From assembly GCA_905480065.1 (NCBI GenBank), contig CAJQOV010000206.1, forward strand, positions 1 to 8,491: a stretch of DNA of 8,491 bases, in the 5' to 3' direction. Source of the stretch: an uncultured Gammaproteobacteria bacterium (GTDB lineage Bacteria; Pseudomonadota; Gammaproteobacteria; UBA9214). Positions 1 to 6,590 of the stretch are shown here, piece by piece; the stretch's first letter is position 1, and each line of letters begins with the position of its first letter. The notes below the pieces were generated by a model, which was not told where the DNA came from, made no database searches, and saw only the letters and a program-made list of their open reading frames with translations. The position numbers were made by a program, and so were the translations under genes.

Positions 1-1046
1 CCGCTTGAGACAAGACAACCGTTAACATTATCTTGCAGGATGTCAGGAATGCCACCGACCCGGGAAGCAATAACCGGAATCCCGCAGGCCATCGCCTCAA
101 TCAGGGAGATACCAAAGGCCTCCCGTTCGGTAGGCAACACAAACACATCGGATGCCTGCAGGTAGGTCTGTACATCACCTACACTTCCAACAAAAGTAAC
201 ACAATCATCCATGCCATGTTCCTTTACGAAGTCCCTGAGCCCGGTTTCACAATTATGCATATCGAGACCACCTGATCCGACCAGCAGCAGGCGACACTCC
301 CCGAACCCGGCATGCACCTCGCGCCACACACGCAACAGCAGCGGCAGTCCCTTGTAGTCAACCAGTCGGCCGGTATAGGTGACGATAAAGGCCTCTTCCC
401 TAATGCCAAGGGCTTTTCTGATTTCGTATTTACCTGCTTCGCTCACCGGACAAAACCGCTCCGTATCCACGCTATTCGGAATCTGAACGATGGCGTTACC
501 TGCTACGCCATGGGCCTCAAGCTCGTGCAGCACAGGCGAGGATATCGCAATAAACGTGCGACATCTTTTCAAAAGGGCATTGCGCAGATACAGGAACACG
601 CGAACCGGAAATGAGTCCGGCCTCAGGCCTATTTTTGCCAGTCCGTCCCTGAAATATTCGCCAGACATTTCACCCATATTATCTGCCTTGAGGATCGTCT
701 TTTTACCCAGGAGTATTGCGACCAGCATCGCAGGAATGCCCAGAATACGGTACCCGGACACAATGATGTAGCTATAGCTGTTGCGATGACTAATCAGAGA
801 ACCGAGAACGGTTATCAATAATGCCCATTTTCTGAGTTGGCCCGTCCCCGACGGGGCGACCCGGAAGATGCGTACACCCTCAAGCAACCCGGATTTGGGG
901 AGTGTTTTATCATGACGCCGGGTCACGACACACACCTCGTGCCCCATCCTTGAGAACCCGGACGCCAGGGCAAGGGCCTGGGTCTCTCCCCCCCCGGTAA
1001 CCGGATGGAAGGTCTCTGTCAGTATGCAGATTTCCGCCACTGCCAT
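1..1046 (-). CDS. GT4-family glycosyltransferase, C-terminus cut by window edge
   Basis: This gene reads leftwards from the ATG at 1046 and stays open to base 1, giving 348 residues without a stop, so its 3' end lies outside the window. The protein is a GT-B fold retaining glycosyltransferase of family GT4, which transfers a sugar from a nucleotide donor onto a growing, usually lipid-linked, glycan at the cytoplasmic membrane face. The N-terminal half has the glycine-rich acceptor loop (G18-G20, then E21) and a GHEV stretch (35-38). The C-terminal half has TGRLVDYKG (225-233), LLLVGSGG (253-260) and the EX7E donor-site signature E309/E317 followed by the MACGIPVIAS stretch (319-328). A hydrophobic patch near 72-113 may help membrane docking. 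It starts 2 bp after the formyltransferase stop, so it is probably the third gene of that transcript. Sugar specificity cannot be read. A G8 run lies in codons 18-20. Confidence 0.93.
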   Translation of the reverse strand, partial: MAVAEICILTETFHPVTGGGETQALALASGFSRMGHEVCVVTRRHDKTLPKSGLLEGVRIFRVAPSGTGQLRKWALLITVLGSLISHRNSYSYIIVSGYRILGIPAMLVAILLGKKTILKADNMGEMSGEYFRDGLAKIGLRPDSFPVRVFLYLRNALLKRCRTFIAISSPVLHELEAHGVAGNAIVQIPNSVDTERFCPVSEAGKYEIRKALGIREEAFIVTYTGRLVDYKGLPLLLRVWREVHAGFGECRLLLVGSGGLDMHNCETGLRDFVKEHGMDDCVTFVGSVGDVQTYLQASDVFVLPTEREAFGISLIEAMACGIPVIASRVGGIPDILQDNVNGCLVSS

Positions 1047-1048
1047 CC

Positions 1049-1867
1049 CTACCCGTCCGGTTCCCGGTTATTTGCACCGGGCAACATCGCAGCGGCCAGC
1101 CTGTGTCCGTACCGAAACCAGAACCTGATGATGTCCCCTACTCCAGGGTCCCGATAGGTTTTATGCGTCAGCCCCTGTTGCCTCCCGAAACTCGCACGTT
1201 CATTGCACATATCAAGGATAGCCTTGATATACAGACTCATTCCCATGCGTTCCAGATCCCTCCAGATCAACCAGGGCAATCTGCACCCGATGCTCACCTC
1301 CCCCGATTCGACCACGTCCCCGCCGTCAAGGGTATTGTTGATGCGCTGAATCGTCACGCCTGCAGTCGGCTCGTCATTATAGATGGCCCAGAACATGGTC
1401 TTCTTGCCCCGGTATTCAGGGACTTTTCCATGATGGATACCCAGCGTGCCAAGTGGCGCTATTTCATAGAGGGGTTTGCGTATTATCGGAGCACCGTAGA
1501 CCAGCAGCAACAGGGGACTGCAGTCCCTTATCATGTCCAGGGTCTGTGGTGAGTGCATATCCTCACAGCAGTGTATCCTGTCACGCATAGTGCGAACTGT
1601 CCTTGCCAGTCTGAACTCATGGGCCGGCCGCAACAGAAACCGCGCCAGCATACCGAGGTATTTCTGCACCAGCAGTGGACCCGCCAGCCAGCCCCTGCGA
1701 CGCCAAAGGTCCACTACCACGCCACTGAAGGTCGGCGACTGCGTCTGCCAGACTACAGCGCTCAGCTCTATATTCGGGTGCGACTCCAGTTGCCGGATAA
1801 ACTCGCGTACCCCGTTACCCAGGCTGGGGCCGGAAGTCAGTAGGACTACGCGGAAGGGCCCCGTCAC
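1049..1867 (-). CDS. Formyltransferase-fold protein (sugar N-formyltransferase-like), catalytic Asn missing
   Basis: This 272-residue protein resembles the N10-formyltetrahydrofolate-dependent formyltransferases (GART, Fmt, ArnA N-domain), which formylate an amine, in polysaccharide loci usually an amino sugar. Visible core: LLLLVYGAPII (119-129), then GIHHGKVPEYRG (143-154), then GVTIQRINNTLDGGDVV (170-186). Aligned to the usual NxHxSLLPxYRG and DxGdI signatures, His145 and Asp181 are kept. The expected Asn is Gly143 and the Ser is Gly147, so either catalysis is altered or the protein has another role. The start is GTG, overlapping the upstream deacetylase stop in a GTGA, which implies translational coupling; the next in-frame Met is residue 73, too deep in the domain. 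Partnership with a de-N-acetylase suggests it acts on the freed amine. The fold assignment is firm; activity is uncertain. Confidence 0.88.
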   Translation of the reverse strand: MTGPFRVVLLTSGPSLGNGVREFIRQLESHPNIELSAVVWQTQSPTFSGVVVDLWRRRGWLAGPLLVQKYLGMLARFLLRPAHEFRLARTVRTMRDRIHCCEDMHSPQTLDMIRDCSPLLLLVYGAPIIRKPLYEIAPLGTLGIHHGKVPEYRGKKTMFWAIYNDEPTAGVTIQRINNTLDGGDVVESGEVSIGCRLPWLIWRDLERMGMSLYIKAILDMCNERASFGRQQGLTHKTYRDPGVGDIIRFWFRYGHRLAAAMLPGANNREPDG

Positions 1868-2721
1868 CCCCGATCACCGCTGTGAGCAGAGCGTCTGTTC
1901 AGCAAGCGCCAGATGGATTTTGACCATTCCTTTATTTTTTTGAGGCGCGGTTCCAGTACATGGGCAAACGGTATCCATGGCGCCCACCTGGAAAAGACCT
2001 GACTGTCAGGGGCGCCGCACACTGTCTGCAGAAAATATTCCGGTGTGTTGCAAACCTCATCTATATTCCCGGGGGCCAGGATCGGTCGAGACTGCCATTC
2101 AAAATACCGTGTTGTCTGGCTCGCATAGCAGGCAAGCGCCCTGCGCTTATCATCTGCATGAGCCGAAACCGGGACGCAGATGCGCAGATCATCACGGATC
2201 ACCTTGCGAATATCGCCGCCCGGCAACAAACGCCAGCGGAAATATACAAAATATTCATTGAACGATGCGCTGCTTCGCGCTGACCGCAGCGCCATGACCG
2301 TAGCCCTGTGTACCGCCAGGTGATCCGGATGCCGGTCAAGCCTGAACGGTGCAAAGACATGGTTCGGCTGCACATGCAGGATATGCGTGGTCAGCATATC
2401 CACAAGTTCATTCTCACGGCTCTTGAGGCAGCCGTCTGGCAACCCGAGGAAGGTCGCATTGGCTGCCGGAATACCCAGTGTATCAAGTGCATTCCCTGCC
2501 TCTGTCTTTCTGACCTGTACCAACGCTGGATTGGGCCGCGCACCCCAGGGCAGGTCCGGGGTGGGCGAACGTGCGCCATCGGTAGCATAAATTACGTGGA
2601 TAGACTGTTTTTCCGGCAGTGCGGCCATGGTTGCGCCGCAGGCAAGTATTTCGTCATCCATGTGGGGTGCCACCACAAGAATCACACCCTCGAAGATTTT
2701 CGCCGGATCCTTATCGTACAT
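1864..2721 (-). CDS. PIG-L/LmbE-family zinc de-N-acetylase
   Basis: This 285-residue protein carries the signature of the PIG-L/LmbE family, zinc hydrolases that remove the acetyl group from GlcNAc-type units of small glycoconjugates in the cytoplasm. The metal and catalytic motif PHMDDE is at 19-24, soon after the first beta strand (VILVVAP, 13-19). The second metal site is HPDH at 131-134, followed by His138. In between lies YATDGARS (45-52), also typical of the family. There is no signal peptide. The ATG at 2721 is the first usable start; just upstream is an ATG-TAA start-stop pair and no clear Shine-Dalgarno. The stop overlaps the GTG of the formyltransferase. It is the first gene of the minus-strand set, reading away from the shared spacer. 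Likely job: exposing an amine on a sugar for the next enzyme. The substrate is inferred from context only. Confidence 0.93.
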   Translation of the reverse strand: MYDKDPAKIFEGVILVVAPHMDDEILACGATMAALPEKQSIHVIYATDGARSPTPDLPWGARPNPALVQVRKTEAGNALDTLGIPAANATFLGLPDGCLKSRENELVDMLTTHILHVQPNHVFAPFRLDRHPDHLAVHRATVMALRSARSSASFNEYFVYFRWRLLPGGDIRKVIRDDLRICVPVSAHADDKRRALACYASQTTRYFEWQSRPILAPGNIDEVCNTPEYFLQTVCGAPDSQVFSRWAPWIPFAHVLEPRLKKIKEWSKSIWRLLNRRSAHSGDRG

Positions 2722-3124
2722 TGTTACATTCGCAGTCCCGCTTCGCAGTGTTAATTGCGCTGCCAGTGGCCAGCCTGCTGAACCAGATTATGTTCAGACT
2801 AAACAGTCACATTACACAGGAAGGCAGCAAATAACAAACGCTTGGCTGCATGAATTTTCATATGAATATCCTGCACATACAGGCAATAATAATCAATACG
2901 CACAGAACAGCATGCACGGAATATGATGCATGACAGACAAGGACATGTGCAGACAGAATTTGCCACTTGCCCGGATCGGTAATGCTGACAGATATCAGGG
3001 CCTGGTAAATGTCTGATTTCTATAAATGCGCCCTCTGACAGGGTGACGCAGACGGAGAAATCCTTATACTTATGTAATTAAGCGAGATACCCCCATTGAC
3101 CAGTCAGAGAGAAGTCGCCCGCTG
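2722..3124. other. Divergent intergenic spacer with probable promoters
   Basis: This 403-bp stretch separates the two divergent gene sets and holds no convincing gene on either strand. It is visibly richer in A and T than its flanks. It contains a plausible sigma70 promoter for the plus-strand genes near its right end, the hexamer TGACAG three times (2931, 2986, 3036), a small CCCT/AGGG hairpin at 3031-3043 and a 10-bp palindrome TTCATATGAA at 2857-2866. I could not find a promoter of good quality facing the minus-strand deacetylase. Confidence 0.6.
3043..3070 (+). promoter_or_regulatory. Candidate sigma70 promoter for the flippase operon
   Basis: GTGACG at 3043-3048 matches TTGACA in four of six bases, and TATACT at 3065-3070 matches TATAAT in five of six, with a 16-bp spacer. 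The start of transcription would be near 3077, leaving a leader of about 48 bases before the TTG start. The -35 side overlaps the CCCT/AGGG hairpin and the last TGACAG copy, so a repressor or activator could act there. Found by eye; moderate support only. Confidence 0.4.
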
Positions 3125-4630
3125 TTGAAAAAATCACTCGGCAAGCAGACTATAGATGCGCTGATCTGGGGATTTCTCGATTTCGTCGCAGTCAAGGTCG
3201 TCTTTCTTGTCAGGATCCTGGTGCTGGCAAGGCTGCTCACCCCGGAAGACTTCGGCCTGCTCGCCATAGGCCTGACCGCAATCGCAGTGTTGATGAAACT
3301 GTCCGATTTCGGTATTGTGACAGCACTGATCCAGCGTCCGGACGTTAAAGAACAGGACTACGACGCCGGCTGGACGATCGGTATTGTACGAGCCTCACTG
3401 GTTACACTCATTGTCATACTGACTGCACCGCAGATAGCGGCGTTCTTTGGTGACTTGCGGGCTACCACCATCATTCAGGTGCTGGCAATCGGGGTCATAC
3501 TGGATGCCCTTGCGAGCATCAAGATCGCCGGACTCAACCGAAAACTGAAGTTCCGCTCAATCGCCATCACCCACCTTGTCGAGGCTGGTGCGATAACAGC
3601 AGTCGCCATCACGATGGCGGCCAGTTACGGAGTGTGGGCACTGGTAGCCGGCTCTCTCGCCGGATCGCTGTCGTATACTGTAGTTTCGTATATCGTGGCG
3701 CCCTATCGACCCCGCTTGAGGTGGCACAAATCCGCGGCAAGCGAACTGTTGGATTACGGTCGCTGGATATTTCTCACAGGTATAATCGCAATGATTGCAC
3801 AGGCTGGTCTGCGTGCGGTCATTTCAAGACATCTTGGGGTTGCCGAACTAGGCATTTTCTTCCTGGCTGCCCGGCTGGCATATCTCCCCTATTCTGCCGT
3901 CGTCGGAGTCGTTGAATCCGTCACCTTTCCTGTCTACGCGCAAATACAGGACAGGGTAAAAAAAGCCCGGGAATTATTTCGCGCCGCTCTGCTTGGAACA
4001 GCGACTCTCCTGATACCAGCCTGCCTCCTGCTGGTGGCACTTGCCCCGGGACTGGTCGAACATATTCTCGGGGAACGTTGGGCCGGAACCACCAAGGCAA
4101 TTCAGATACTGGCAATCTCAAGCCCGCTTGGACTGGCAGCACATGCCGCAGTCCCGCTGTTGAATGGCCTGGGGCTACCCTCAAGGGTTACGGTCTACGA
4201 AGCACTGAAGTCCGGGCTCACCCTGACGCTCGTGTGGGTGCTGGTCGGTTATTTCGGCCTGCTTGGTGTCGTCATGGCATTGTTGATTGCTGTAACAGCT
4301 TCCCAGCCGCTTTGCATGGCGTATACCCATAAATTGCTGGAGCGTCCCTATGCAGGGCTCTGGCTGCCCCTGCTTGCTGTAACGGCATCCTCCCTGGCAG
4401 GTGCTGCCATTGCAGGCATGCTGGATAGCTGTTTGCCTGGCATTGCCGGATTTCTCACTGGAGCAGGTGCCGGCGGGGTGGTTACATTGGGATTGATATT
4501 TATTGCTGATCATCTATTCAGGCTCGGCCTCGTCTACACGCTGGCACGCCATTTCCCGGTGCTCACACGATTCCTGCCTGTCGATAGCGGCCGTAAGGCA
4601 GGTACCGTCATCAGTAGTACTGACAAATGA
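3125..4630 (+). CDS. Wzx/PST-type polysaccharide flippase (MOP superfamily)
   Basis: This 501-residue, very hydrophobic protein has the layout of the polysaccharide transporter branch of the MOP flippase superfamily, which moves lipid-linked oligosaccharides or polysaccharide repeat units across the inner membrane. The N-terminal region is the strongest sign: LVLARLLTPEDFGLLAIG (32-49), then SDFGIVTALIQ (59-69), a pattern typical of WzxC-like exporters. Hydrophobic segments continue to about residue 480, compatible with 12-14 membrane spans, and the length is normal. The start is TTG: the frame is open upstream only to a TGA at 3044 and offers no ATG, GTG or other TTG, while GAGAGAAG at 3107-3114 is a fair Shine-Dalgarno. 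It is the first gene of the plus-strand set. It could export the glycan made by the whole locus; the substrate is not predictable from sequence. Confidence 0.92.
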   Translation: MKKSLGKQTIDALIWGFLDFVAVKVVFLVRILVLARLLTPEDFGLLAIGLTAIAVLMKLSDFGIVTALIQRPDVKEQDYDAGWTIGIVRASLVTLIVILTAPQIAAFFGDLRATTIIQVLAIGVILDALASIKIAGLNRKLKFRSIAITHLVEAGAITAVAITMAASYGVWALVAGSLAGSLSYTVVSYIVAPYRPRLRWHKSAASELLDYGRWIFLTGIIAMIAQAGLRAVISRHLGVAELGIFFLAARLAYLPYSAVVGVVESVTFPVYAQIQDRVKKARELFRAALLGTATLLIPACLLLVALAPGLVEHILGERWAGTTKAIQILAISSPLGLAAHAAVPLLNGLGLPSRVTVYEALKSGLTLTLVWVLVGYFGLLGVVMALLIAVTASQPLCMAYTHKLLERPYAGLWLPLLAVTASSLAGAAIAGMLDSCLPGIAGFLTGAGAGGVVTLGLIFIADHLFRLGLVYTLARHFPVLTRFLPVDSGRKAGTVISSTDK

Positions 4631-4690
4631 GTGACGTGGCGGTAAGGTAATCCTGAAGCTACAGAACTATTCACTGAGATTAGGCTAACA

Positions 4691-5656
4691 ATGAGAATAC
4701 CAGGTCGCAAAGCACTGCTGCACTCCGCCCGACTCGTTCGCAGCAAGCTGGTAAAACACGGACTCATACTCGGCTACCATCGTATTAACAGGCTATCATG
4801 GGATCCCTTCCGCCTCGCCGTCTCACCGGAGTCTTTTGCACAGCAACTGGAAGTCCTGCAGAAGCATGCAAACGTGCTTCCCTTGCATGAACTTGCCGAG
4901 GCTCGTGCCAGCGGCGACATCCCTCCGCGCAGCATCGCCATTACCTTTGATGATGGATATGCCGACCACCTGTCCGTGGCACAACCATTGCTTGAACATG
5001 CCGGGCTCCCCAGCACCATATTCATATCGACTGGTTATCTCGGCCGTGAATTCTGGTGGGATACCCTGACCAGCCTGGTCAGCTCGATTGACCCTGCAAA
5101 TCCACTGAGCGTGGATGCCGGCGGATCAAAATTCGAATGGCGCCCGGAGTCCGAGCCTGGCATCCATGGCCGGAGCACATTGCTTGCCAGTCTCCACAAG
5201 TTCCTTATGCCGCTGAGCGCGGATGAATGTTTGGACAGTCTGAAGCAACTCGCAGAATCGTCCGGGGTAATAAGAACAGAAAAAAGCGACAACCTGGCCA
5301 TGACCGAGTTGGAGGTTATACAGCTAGCTTCAGATGATTTAACTACAATCGGATGTCATACGGTTTCGCACCCCATGCTGGCCCGTCTCGAGCCCGGGCA
5401 ACAGCGGTCTGAGGTGATGCAAAGCAAACAAACACTGGAAGCACTGACAGGACATTCCGTAAACGGGTTCTCCTTTCCCTATGGCTCGCAATCCAGATCA
5501 TCCGTTCAGCTCGTTGAGGAATGCGGGTTTACTCACGCCTGCGCGAGCCATAACGACGTGGTCTGGCGCAACAGCAACCCGTTCTGCCTGCCACGGATCT
5601 GGATACCCGACTGTACGGGGAATACATTCCATAAATTGATCAGGCGCTGGCTCTGA
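4691..5656 (+). CDS. Polysaccharide deacetylase, NodB/CE4 family
   Basis: This 321-residue protein is a carbohydrate esterase family 4 (NodB homology) metal-dependent deacetylase, which removes N- or O-acetyl groups from glycans. Visible motifs: LGYHRI (27-32), TFDDGY (85-90, with the catalytic/metal Asp87-Asp88), the metal pair His223 and His227 in HTVSHP (223-228), and FPYG (262-265). The Arg usually two residues before the Pro of the last motif is Ser261; Arg302 in LPRI may play another active-site part. Between the first two motifs is a long insert of about 135 residues with FWWD at 121-124, seen in the deacetylase subgroup common in glycan loci. There is no signal peptide or membrane anchor, so action is probably cytoplasmic. 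It begins 60 bp after the flippase with a weak TTAGG ribosome site. The two sulfotransferases downstream suggest that the exposed amine or hydroxyl is then sulfated. Confidence 0.93.
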   Translation: MRIPGRKALLHSARLVRSKLVKHGLILGYHRINRLSWDPFRLAVSPESFAQQLEVLQKHANVLPLHELAEARASGDIPPRSIAITFDDGYADHLSVAQPLLEHAGLPSTIFISTGYLGREFWWDTLTSLVSSIDPANPLSVDAGGSKFEWRPESEPGIHGRSTLLASLHKFLMPLSADECLDSLKQLAESSGVIRTEKSDNLAMTELEVIQLASDDLTTIGCHTVSHPMLARLEPGQQRSEVMQSKQTLEALTGHSVNGFSFPYGSQSRSSVQLVEECGFTHACASHNDVVWRNSNPFCLPRIWIPDCTGNTFHKLIRRWL

Positions 5657-5691
5657 AAAACCTGTGTCAACATAGCAGGCCAACTATTTTT

Positions 5692-5711
5692 CAGCAGGTT
5701 CAAGCCTGCTG
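5692..5711 (+). other. Stem-loop just ahead of the first sulfotransferase
   Basis: CAGCAGG (5692-5698) pairs perfectly with CCTGCTG (5705-5711) around a six-base loop. No T run follows, so it is not an ordinary terminator. It ends seven bases before the AAGGA ribosome site (5718-5722) of the next gene. A second copy of AGCAGGC at 5674-5680 could pair with GCCTGCT (5704-5710) instead, giving two exclusive folds. Function unknown. Confidence 0.4.
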
Positions 5712-5735
5712 TGAAACAAGGACGCATAAAGCTTG

Positions 5736-6539
5736 ATGAGCACCCCTGTCAAAAACACGGTTGCCAGACTCGTTCGAATGGCCAGAAGACGCATACCTGA
5801 CCTCAGAAGCCGTATGCTGGCATCCAAATACCTGATTGGAGGCACATATCGCCGGATATATCACTACCATATTCGCAAGACAGCCGGCACCAGCCTGGAT
5901 GCTGCTTTCTGGAATCTGGCAGACGTTGGACTCCTTGAATTCGGCACCCGCTCGCAAATATGCAAGAACGGCATCATTATTGTCAGAGGTGAGAAGAAGA
6001 AGATCCAGGATGGACACTATTTCTATGCAAGCTCACATATACCTGCGCATGCCCTGAGGCTTCCGGAAAAAACGTTCACCATCACGCTGCTCAGGAATCC
6101 CCTGGACAGATTTCTCTCCTACTACCGATATCTTCTGTGGGCGGTCAATGATCCGCATGCACATAAACAGGAGCCCTTCCTGGCAGAACTCGAGCCGGAG
6201 CTTTCATTTGTGGCGGGCTCTTTCGCTGACTTTCTGGACCACGTAGACAGGGATAATTTACTGAGCCAGTTGTACATGTTCTCCCGCGACTACGATATCG
6301 AGGAGGCCCGGGGCCGTATACTGGCCTGCTCGGCTGTTGGCTTCACCGAGCACCTCGATCAGTGTCTGCACTATGTTTCAGAGCGCCTGAATCTTCCTCT
6401 TGATGTAAGGCAGGAGCGCCGCTTCAGGTACCGGGTATCTCCCTCTCCGGCAGAATTAAATCGCGCCCGCGAGATGCTTGATCCGGAGTTCAGATTGGTG
6501 GAGCAGATCAGGCAAGATGCGTTAAACACATACAAATAA
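5736..6539 (+). CDS. Sulfotransferase, Sulfotransfer_2 (HS2ST-like) family
   Basis: This 267-residue protein resembles the Sulfotransfer_2 family (heparan 2-O- and chondroitin sulfotransferase relatives), which moves sulfate from PAPS to a sugar hydroxyl or amine. The 5'-phosphosulfate loop is HIRKTAGTSL at 45-54; family members usually read HIPKTAGTS, so Arg47 replaces Pro. The SSHIPAH stretch (99-105) fits the usual active-site His region. The 3'-phosphate site is LLRNPLDRFLSYY at 118-130. The first 30 residues are strongly basic and there is no signal peptide. I chose ATG 5736; a TTG at 5733 directly before it is also possible and sits 10 bases after AAGGA (5718-5722), and a TAA at 5727 rules out anything longer. 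It lies 79 bp after the CE4 deacetylase and is followed by a second, different sulfotransferase. The acceptor sugar is unknown. Confidence 0.88.
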   Translation: MSTPVKNTVARLVRMARRRIPDLRSRMLASKYLIGGTYRRIYHYHIRKTAGTSLDAAFWNLADVGLLEFGTRSQICKNGIIIVRGEKKKIQDGHYFYASSHIPAHALRLPEKTFTITLLRNPLDRFLSYYRYLLWAVNDPHAHKQEPFLAELEPELSFVAGSFADFLDHVDRDNLLSQLYMFSRDYDIEEARGRILACSAVGFTEHLDQCLHYVSERLNLPLDVRQERRFRYRVSPSPAELNRAREMLDPEFRLVEQIRQDALNTYK

Positions 6540-6576
6540 TCTGGAATAACCATGCTGATTTCGAACCCACAATACC

Positions 6577-6583
6577 AGGGAGA
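6577..6583 (+). promoter_or_regulatory. Ribosome binding site fixing the GTG start of the second sulfotransferase
   Basis: AGGGAGA lies 7 bases ahead of the GTG at 6591. A TGA in the same frame directly precedes the GTG (6588-6590) and the next in-frame Met is residue 66, past the PAPS loop, so this site decides the start. Confidence 0.65.
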
Positions 6584-6590
6584 TAACTGA

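Noticed and set aside
1103..1552. 149-codon open frame on the plus strand
   Set aside because: It lies wholly antisense to the formyltransferase, whose motifs are clear; the translation shows no recognisable domain and there is no start context.
1930..1941. T-rich run as a terminator
   Set aside because: It encodes the Lys-rich C-terminal part of the deacetylase on the minus strand and has no GC-rich stem before it.
2308..2754. 148-codon open frame on the plus strand
   Set aside because: It is antisense to the PIG-L deacetylase and looks like a shadow of its codon pattern.
2857..2866. TTCATATGAA perfect palindrome as an operator
   Set aside because: A single 10-bp AT-rich palindrome is expected by chance and does not overlap a recognisable promoter.
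5692..5711. Intrinsic terminator between the deacetylase and the first sulfotransferase
   Set aside because: The stem is good but no T run follows on the plus strand, and on the minus strand the stem is followed by A residues.
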